From the NCBI GenBank assembly GCA_003138515.1, contig PLGG01000028.1:1-60835 (forward strand): DNA of 60,835 nucleotides, given 5' to 3'. The DNA comes from Acidobacteriaceae bacterium. GTDB lineage: Bacteria > Acidobacteriota > Terriglobia > Terriglobales > Acidobacteriaceae. Positions 55,264 to 60,835 of the stretch are shown here, one piece after another (the first letter of the stretch is position 1; each line of letters starts with the position of its first letter). The position numbers and the translations under genes are program-made. The notes under the pieces were generated by a model. The model had not been told where the DNA came from. It worked only from the letters and a program-made list of their open reading frames with translations, and ran no database searches.

Positions 55264-56604
55264 TTGGTTGATTGGAGCAAACTTCCTGATTTGGGAGCCG
55301 TCGGGCTCCTCACCATCGCGTTCGCGTCTGTCGTGCGGCGTGGCCGGAAATCGGTCTCGGCCATCTGGCTCACCGGCTGGCTCCTGATCGCAACTCATTT
55401 TGCTGCATTCATGTTCCTGGGCGCCCCCGGAAACTGGGCCAGCCTCGCATCGTTCATCGGCCTTGCCGCTCTGGCTTGTGCCGGCGTCTTGTTTATGTGG
55501 GCGGCCGTGCCCCATCGCAAGCAGCAGCGCTCCAGCCAATGGATGCTCGCCGTTCTCCTGGCGAACTACACACTCTACTTCGGACTTCTCGTCATCGACC
55601 CTGTCGCGTCCTGGGCTTTGACGCCCGTAGCGGTGCTCATCGGCGCCTTGCCGTTCATCGTTTTGATCCTCAGTTGGCGTCAGTTCAGACATCCGCTGCG
55701 CTGGGCAATCGTCGCCCTCAACCTGGGCCTCTCGATCTTCCTGTTGATCTTCCAGCAACGGCCCGGCGTGGGCACAATGCTTGCCTTCGAGGCCGTGTTC
55801 TTCACCGTCTACTTCGGCTGTGCCATCCATTTCTGGTTCACTTATAGGCGGGCAACCGCGGGAGCGTTCATCACCATCGCCGGCTTCTTCGCCTGGGCGA
55901 GCGTCTTCGTGGTAGGACCGTGCATCGCCTACCTCTTTCCCAATCTCCGCCTCGAAAACGAGGTCTGGAATCTGCCCAAGTACATTGTGGCCGTGGGCAT
56001 GATCATGCTTCTGCTTGAGGACCAGATCGAATACAACAGGTACCTGGCGCTGCATGACGAACTGACCGGCCTGCCCAACCGGCGCCTCTTTCAGGATCGC
56101 CTGGCCAGCGCCATCGAGCGCGCGCGCCGCACCGGCTCGCACGTCGCTTTGCTCCTCATCGACCTGAATGACTTTAAGCAGGTGAACGATACCGCGGGCC
56201 ATCACGCCGGCGACGAACTACTGAAGCACGTAGGCAATCTCTTCACCGGCCGCGTGCGGCGCTCCGACACCGTGGCGCGCACCGGCGGAGACGAGTTCTC
56301 CGTGATACTCGAAGAGCCTATGACCCGTGCCGACGCCGCGCGCGTTGGCCGCACCCTCACCCAGCTTCTCGAGGAGCCCTTAACCTTTGACGACCACACA
56401 GTGCGCGTCGGCGCCAGCGTGGGCATCGCCGTATTTCCTGACGACGCTGCCGATGCAGAATCCCTGCAGATCGCGGCCGACCTCCGCATGTACGCAGGCA
56501 AGAACGCTTCCAAAGAGAGTGGCGGGGAGGAACCACCCAAACCCTTCCCGGTGAAATCGGCTACAGCGACGAAGCACCTGCCCGGCCTTCAAGCTGCGGA
56601 ATAG
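55264..56604 (+). CDS. Membrane-bound diguanylate cyclase
   Basis: 446 residues. About six or seven membrane helices (roughly 10-235) form a seven-transmembrane-like sensor. The cytoplasmic GGDEF domain (about 255-415) has DELTGLPNRRLFQDRLASAI, LIDLNDFKQVNDTAGHHAGD and RTGGDEFSVIL. RRSD five residues before GGDEF is a complete inhibitory site. No EAL domain is present. The start at the TTG of 55264 is uncertain, as no ribosome-binding site is obvious. A transcription terminator follows at 56669. Confidence 0.88.
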   Translation: MVDWSKLPDLGAVGLLTIAFASVVRRGRKSVSAIWLTGWLLIATHFAAFMFLGAPGNWASLASFIGLAALACAGVLFMWAAVPHRKQQRSSQWMLAVLLANYTLYFGLLVIDPVASWALTPVAVLIGALPFIVLILSWRQFRHPLRWAIVALNLGLSIFLLIFQQRPGVGTMLAFEAVFFTVYFGCAIHFWFTYRRATAGAFITIAGFFAWASVFVVGPCIAYLFPNLRLENEVWNLPKYIVAVGMIMLLLEDQIEYNRYLALHDELTGLPNRRLFQDRLASAIERARRTGSHVALLLIDLNDFKQVNDTAGHHAGDELLKHVGNLFTGRVRRSDTVARTGGDEFSVILEEPMTRADAARVGRTLTQLLEEPLTFDDHTVRVGASVGIAVFPDDAADAESLQIAADLRMYAGKNASKESGGEEPPKPFPVKSATATKHLPGLQAAE

Positions 56605-56668
56605 TCCGGCCGCCGTGGCCCGCTTTCCCTCCTGAAAAACCGCCTCCAGAATAAACATCTGCAGACAC

Positions 56669-56701
56669 GAAGACCCGGACACTGAGTCCGGGTCTTCTTT
56701 T
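56669..56701 (+). terminator. Intrinsic terminator
   Basis: GAAGACCCGGAC and GTCCGGGTCTTC (56669-56680 and 56686-56697) form a perfect 12-bp stem with an ACTGA loop, followed by TTTT. It terminates the plus-strand GGDEF gene and sits before the convergent pnp end. Confidence 0.8.
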
Positions 56702-56720
56702 GCTCAATGGAGCAGGTTCT

Positions 56721-59171
56721 TCATCCCTGCCCGCCGCCGGGTCCACGTCTGCCCCTCCGCCGCCTGCGCCGGTTGTTTGCGCCTGCACCGGCGCTTCCGC
56801 CCGGCCTTGCTCCCCCGCTGGAAGGCGGGCCGCCGGCGTGAACAACAGGCGCTCCATCCACGCGGTTGAAGTTCGGCTCGTTCGTCTCGTCGAGTTCCAC
56901 GCCATTCTCCTCTTCGAAGTCGTCTCCGCCCTCGATCAGAATTGTGCTCTGGTTTGAGCTCGGCTGGCGTTCGTCAAACTCATTGCGCGGCCTTGATGGA
57001 ATTGGCGCCGCCTTTGCGACAGGCTCCGTATACTCGACTTCTTCCGCCTCTGCCGGAGCCGATTGCGTCAGCTTCGCCTTTTGCTCCTTGATGAGCGCCT
57101 TGCGGCTCAGCTTGATGCGATTGCCTTCGATGGCGAGCACCTTCACCATCACTTGGTCGCCCTCGCGCAGCTCGTCCTTCACTTCCTTCACGCGATGCTC
57201 CGCGATCTCGGAGATGTGCAGCAGTCCATCCGTTCCAGGGAACAGCTCAACAAATGCGCCGAACTCGGCCAGCCGCACCACCTTGCCCAGGTACGTCTTG
57301 CCCACCTCGGGAACAGCAGTCAGATTGCCGATGATCGCCAGCGCCTTCTGCAGGCCCTCGGCGTCGCTCGATGCCACACTCACCTTGCCGGTGTCGTCCA
57401 CGTCGATCTTCGCGCCCGTCTGCTCCACGATGCTGCGAATCGTCGCTCCGCCCTTGCCAATCAGGTCGCGAATCTTGTCCGTCGGAATCATCACGGTCTC
57501 GATGCGCGGCGCATACTTCGAGCGCTCCACGCGCGGCCCATCCAGCACCGCGTCCATCTTGTCCAGCAGGAACAGCCGCCCCTGCCGCGCTTGCTCCATC
57601 GCCTGCTGCAAAATCTCGCGCGTCAGGCCGCCGATTTTAATGTCCATCTGTAACGCGGTAATTCCCTTGCGCGTTCCGGCCACCTTGAAGTCCATGTCGC
57701 CGTAGTGGTCTTCTGCGCCGGCAATGTCAGTCAGGATGGCGTAGTCGTCGCCTTCCTTCACCAGGCCCATCGCCACTCCAGCTACCGCGCCCTTCAACTT
57801 AATGCCGGAATCGAACAGCGCCAGGCTCGCTCCGCACACCGAAGCCATCGAAGAGGATCCGTTCGACTCCAGAATGTCGCTCACGATGCGGATCGAATAC
57901 GGAGACTCATCGGCACTCGGCAAAACCGCGCTGATGGCGCGCTCTGCCAAAGCTCCGTGGCCCACTTCGCGCCGGCCAACGCCCGTCATGCGACCCGTCT
58001 CGCCCACGCTGAAAGGCGGAAAATTGTAGTGCAGCATAAAGTTCTTCCGCTGCTCACCCTCGTAGCTCTCGAGGCGCTGCCCGTCGTCCGCCGTGCCCAG
58101 CGTCGCCGTCACCAGCGCCTGCGTTTCACCGCGCGTAAACAGCGCCGATCCGTGCGTCCGTGGCAGCACGCCCGTCTCGATCGTGATCTGCCGAATCTCA
58201 TCGAACGCGCGCCGGTCGGGCCGGATGCGCTCCTTCGTCACTTGCTCGCGGAACATCCGCTCGCGCATCAGCTCGTAATAGTGCGCCAGTTTTTTCTTCG
58301 CAATCGGATCGTCGGCCGGCAGTTCAGCCGCCAGCTCGTCTTTAATAGCTTTGACGAGCGCATAGCTTTCCGTCTTGCCGTGCGCTTTGGTGTCCAGCGC
58401 ATCCTTCAGCCTGTCGCCGATCTTCGCCTTTAGCTCGCCGTAATAAGCCTCGTCGACTTCTGGCGCAGTGAAAGCCCGCTTCTGCTTTCCAGCCTTGGCC
58501 ACCAGTTCTTCGATAGCCGCGACAATCTTCTTGATTTCGGTATGCGCAAACTCGATCGCCGCCAGAATGACCTCTTCGGTCTCCTCCTTAGCGCCCGACT
58601 CGATCATCACGATGCCGTCCTTATGGCCGACCACCATGATGTTCACAGTGGTGGCCGCGCGCTCAGCGTACGTGGGATTCACGACGAATTCGCCGTTCAC
58701 GCGTCCCACCCGCACCGCTCCAACGATCGCATTAAACGGAATGTCCGACAGAGCCAAGGCAGCGGCCGCCGCATTGATTCCAATCACGTCAGGATCGTTC
58801 TCCTTATCCGCGGAAAGAACCAGCGCGATCAACTGCGTCTCGTTGCGGAATCCATCGGGGAACAGCGGCCGAAGGGGCCGATCGATCTGACGGCAAGTCA
58901 GGATCTCCTTTTCGCTTGGCCGGCCTTCGCGCTTGATGAATCCGCCGGGAATGCGTCCGCCGGCGTATGTGTACTCGCGGTAATCCACCGTGAGCGGGAA
59001 GAAGTCGATGCCTTCCCGGGGATCGGGAGAAGCCACTGCAGTGGCCAGAACTACGCTTTCGCCGGTGCTCACCAGCGCGGCGCCGGAAGCTTGCTTGGCC
59101 ATGCGGCCGGTCTCAAAGACCAGTCGCTTGCCGCCGGAAAGCTCGACGGCTACTTCATGTTTCGTAGACAT
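56721..59171 (-). CDS. pnp: Polyribonucleotide nucleotidyltransferase (PNPase)
   Basis: 816 residues. Two RNase-PH-like core domains (GRMAKQASGAALVSTGESVV; RPDRRAFDEIRQITIETGVL, GSALFTRGETQALV), then KH (DLIGKGGATIRSIVEQTGAK) and S1 (YLGKVVRLAEFGAFVELFPG) RNA-binding domains. The last ~100 residues are acidic then Gly/Arg-rich, ending in RRRRRRGRRGPGGGQ. It degrades RNA 3' to 5' in the cytoplasm. GAGGA lies before the ATG. It is downstream of rpsO on the same strand, the classical arrangement, where PNPase often represses its own message in the spacer. Confidence 0.97.
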   Translation of the reverse strand: MSTKHEVAVELSGGKRLVFETGRMAKQASGAALVSTGESVVLATAVASPDPREGIDFFPLTVDYREYTYAGGRIPGGFIKREGRPSEKEILTCRQIDRPLRPLFPDGFRNETQLIALVLSADKENDPDVIGINAAAAALALSDIPFNAIVGAVRVGRVNGEFVVNPTYAERAATTVNIMVVGHKDGIVMIESGAKEETEEVILAAIEFAHTEIKKIVAAIEELVAKAGKQKRAFTAPEVDEAYYGELKAKIGDRLKDALDTKAHGKTESYALVKAIKDELAAELPADDPIAKKKLAHYYELMRERMFREQVTKERIRPDRRAFDEIRQITIETGVLPRTHGSALFTRGETQALVTATLGTADDGQRLESYEGEQRKNFMLHYNFPPFSVGETGRMTGVGRREVGHGALAERAISAVLPSADESPYSIRIVSDILESNGSSSMASVCGASLALFDSGIKLKGAVAGVAMGLVKEGDDYAILTDIAGAEDHYGDMDFKVAGTRKGITALQMDIKIGGLTREILQQAMEQARQGRLFLLDKMDAVLDGPRVERSKYAPRIETVMIPTDKIRDLIGKGGATIRSIVEQTGAKIDVDDTGKVSVASSDAEGLQKALAIIGNLTAVPEVGKTYLGKVVRLAEFGAFVELFPGTDGLLHISEIAEHRVKEVKDELREGDQVMVKVLAIEGNRIKLSRKALIKEQKAKLTQSAPAEAEEVEYTEPVAKAAPIPSRPRNEFDERQPSSNQSTILIEGGDDFEEENGVELDETNEPNFNRVDGAPVVHAGGPPSSGGARPGGSAGAGANNRRRRRRGRRGPGGGQG

Positions 59172-59422
59172 AGTGTCCTCGTTTCGTTTTTTCGCTTGGG
59201 AAATTTGTGTAGGGAATGCGCGACTCTAGCGCCGGACCCCTGTCCGGCCGTAGCGCGAGCGTCCACGCCCACACCCTTGCCGCGCGCAACAAACACCTCT
59301 GCGCAAGCCCAGGCGTCCTCTTCAGGCCGCCCGGCGCGCCTTGGTCCGGTATTCCATGTTGTATGGGGACCGTAACCAGTGTCCGGTCTAAATGCTTCCG
59401 GTTCAATGTCAACTTTCGTCGA

Positions 59423-59689
59423 TTACTTGCGGATTCCGAGTTTGCCGATCACGTCGCGATAGCGGTCCGTGTCGTGCGTCTTCAGGTAATCCAGCAGGCG
59501 GCGGCGCTTGCTAACCAGCATCAACAGTCCACGCCGGGATGCGTGATCCTTCTTGTGGGCCTTGAAGTGTTCGGTCAGGTCGTTGATCCGCTCGCTCAGA
59601 ATCGCGATCTGGACTTCCGGCGATCCGGTGTCCGTTTCGTGGGTTCGGAAGCGTTTGATCAGGTCAGTCTTTTTCTCAATCGCCAGCAC
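59423..59689 (-). CDS. rpsO: Ribosomal protein S15
   Basis: 88 residues of normal length. The S15 signature [20 protein letters not shown] and [20 protein letters not shown] are intact. It binds 16S rRNA in the 30S platform and, in other bacteria, represses its own translation. The start is a GTG at 59689 with GGAG eleven bases upstream. It precedes pnp with a 250-bp gap, so the two may be cotranscribed. Confidence 0.97.
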   Translation of the reverse strand: MLAIEKKTDLIKRFRTHETDTGSPEVQIAILSERINDLTEHFKAHKKDHASRRGLLMLVSKRRRLLDYLKTHDTDRYRDVIGKLGIRK

Positions 59690-60097
59690 GGCGTTAATAA
59701 CTCCTCATTCTCTCTCGTGTCCACTCTTCAGTGTCTACTGAAAGATTAACATGAACGCTCTCAACCACAAAGCGCACACCTCCTAACCGGCGGCGGTTCA
59801 GTCTTGAAAGGACGCAGCTTCACAACTTGCGGAAAAGTCAGCGTTTTGATGGGGCACGACTTGCTTGGGTGGCTTGAGTCGTGCCGTAAAGCGCCGCAAA
59901 TGACCGCGGGGACTCCAGATCCTGTGATGGTCAATTTTTCAAACAAGTCCACTACAACCTCTGCGCCGCGATCGCCCTCACATCCTGTATAGTGTTTTTC
60001 TCCCCCGGGGCCACCGCTTTCCCCACTCGGCCGGAAGATGTTCAGCGAGATCTCCGGTCAATCTCACAACCACGACAACGCAAATAAGGAGGAGCAA
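59690..60097. other. Intergenic region with palindromic repeat
   Basis: About 410 bp between rpsO and the HdeD-like gene, with promoters for both expected. Overlapping short ORFs on both strands show no domain. It contains the 9-bp-arm palindrome at 59853-59885 followed by GTAAAGCG. No RNA gene was recognised. Confidence 0.5.
59853..59885. repeat. Palindromic repeat element
   Basis: GGCACGACT (59853-59861) and AGTCGTGCC (59877-59885) are perfect 9-bp arms with a 15-base loop, framed by ATGGG and GTAAAGC. The layout resembles REP-type extragenic palindromes that I associate with acidobacterial genomes. Confidence 0.45.
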
Positions 60098-60655
60098 ATG
60101 GCCGATTCATCTCTCATCGGAATCGCGAAACAATCCGTCGGCTGGGCTATCGCGCTGAGTATTCTGTTGATCCTCGCGGGCATTCTGGCGATCGTCGTTC
60201 CCCTGGCCGCAGGGATCGGTGTCGCGGTCGTTATCGCCTGGCTGCTGGTGCTCGGCGGCGTGGCGCATCTGGCCATTGCCTGGCACATCCGTTCAACCGG
60301 AGGCCTCATCTGGCAGGTTCTCCTTGGACTGCTTTACCTCGCTTTGGCGGTTTACTTGCTGCTTTGGCCGGTCGCCGGCCTCGCCTCGCTTACGCTCCTT
60401 CTTGCGGGCTATCTCTCCGTCAAGGGCACTCTGGTGTTGATTCTCGCCTTCCGTATCCGCCACCTTCCAGGCTCCAGCTGGCTTTTCTTCGACGGCATCA
60501 TCTCCCTGATTCTGGGTGCGATGATCGGCCTGAGCTGGCCATCGAGCAGCGAGTGGGCCATCGGAACTCTGATCGGGATCAGCATGTTCTTCGCGGGAAT
60601 CACTCGTCTTCCGATGGCGATGGCAGCGCGCCGGACTCTTGCGAAAGCCGCATAG
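60098..60655 (+). CDS. HdeD-family membrane protein
   Basis: 185 residues. Six hydrophobic segments starting VGWAIALSILLILAGILAIV, with GWAxxLxGxxxxxxG-like pairs, SVKGTLVLILAFRIRHLPGS and FFDGIISLILGAMIGLSWPS, match the HdeD/DUF308 family. HdeD proteins support acid resistance in enteric bacteria; here the role is inferred only by family. AAGGAGGAG precedes the ATG at 60098, and a longer frame upstream is not homologous. Confidence 0.88.
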   Translation: MADSSLIGIAKQSVGWAIALSILLILAGILAIVVPLAAGIGVAVVIAWLLVLGGVAHLAIAWHIRSTGGLIWQVLLGLLYLALAVYLLLWPVAGLASLTLLLAGYLSVKGTLVLILAFRIRHLPGSSWLFFDGIISLILGAMIGLSWPSSSEWAIGTLIGISMFFAGITRLPMAMAARRTLAKAA

Positions 60656-60761
60656 CCGGTCGCACCGCTGCTTGAACGACCGCGGTTCCGGAATTGCTCA
60701 CCCCAGGCATTCTTCGACCTGGGAACCGCAGAAGCCGAGCGGCATTCTCCTTAATCGAGGT

Positions 60762-60784
60762 CCCCAGCGGCTCTGCCGCTGGGG
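60762..60784. terminator. Hairpin after the HdeD-like gene
   Basis: CCCCAGCGG and CCGCTGGGG form a perfect 9-bp stem with a CTCTG loop about 105 bp after the HdeD stop. It lacks a long T-run and may be a palindromic repeat rather than a pure terminator. Confidence 0.45.
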
Positions 60785-60835
60785 TTGCTTGGTCCCTGCA
60801 TTTCTACTTCCCAATCCCTATTTGTGGTGCATCAA

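Noticed and set aside
55132..56205. 357-residue minus-strand frame over the membrane GGDEF gene
   Set aside because: Shadow; lacks any domain and overlaps the promoter palindrome.
59172..59422. Small RNA in the rpsO-pnp spacer
   Set aside because: No stem with a T-run or promoter could be pointed to by eye.

Overview
The window reads as a chromosomal segment of a GC-rich Gram-negative-type bacterium, most likely an Acidobacteriota of class Terriglobia. This is inferred from gene content and style: a YpdA-type flavoprotein, an orphan GvpL/F protein, a PNPase with an arginine/glycine-rich tail, BlaI-M56 pairs, many CarboxypepD_reg-like or proline-rich secreted proteins, and short intergenic repeats of a kind I associate with this phylum. 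About 90% is coding. I saw no rRNA or tRNA gene, no CRISPR array, no complete insertion sequence and no prophage.

Layout: 1-591 is repeat-rich non-coding DNA. 592-4654 holds a GT39/PMT-like glycosyltransferase, endonuclease IV and a ParD-like/zeta-kinase toxin-antitoxin pair. 4683-8170 is leuS plus a membrane protein. 8172-13452 (minus) carries a cytochrome P460, an MCE/MlaD protein, acpS, a frameshifted conserved gene on plus, and recG. 13553-20278 has a tiny membrane protein, an aldo/keto reductase, a secreted trypsin-like protease and a BlaI-M56 sensor pair. 20430-24323 (minus) has a PAS-HAMP histidine kinase, a YpdA-like reductase and an orphan GvpL/F protein. 24796-33573 is mainly plus-strand envelope genes: a beta-propeller protein, a LolC/E-type permease, a HAD phosphatase, a lytic transglycosylase and a flippase-like protein. 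33570-35787 (minus) holds murQ with a serine hydrolase that may act as a muropeptide amidase. 35921-43796 includes signal peptidase I and carA-X-carB, where X is a small secreted CarboxypepD_reg-type protein. 43875-50500 holds a DapA-family aldolase with an insertion, a bifunctional-nuclease-domain protein, miaB, a cytochrome c, and a threonine dehydratase-thioesterase pair.

The most unusual part is 50545-56604. A sigma-54 activator, cut off inside its AAA+ domain, is joined in frame to the C-terminal ~370 residues of a flagellar hook protein FlgE. Next to it lie an OmpR-type regulator whose phospho-accepting Asp is Gly and two GGDEF proteins. I read this as the scar of a deleted flagellar locus that left its regulators behind; an assembly join is the main alternative. 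The window ends with pnp, rpsO and an HdeD-like protein.

Three other sequence signals stand out. At least seven genes have a TANNNT hexamer 6-7 nt before the start codon and no obvious ribosome-binding site, which suggests leaderless transcription. A purine-rich intergenic repeat appears to have entered leuS in frame. Several palindromes sit where operators are expected, ahead of the toxin-antitoxin pair, blaI and the membrane GGDEF gene.
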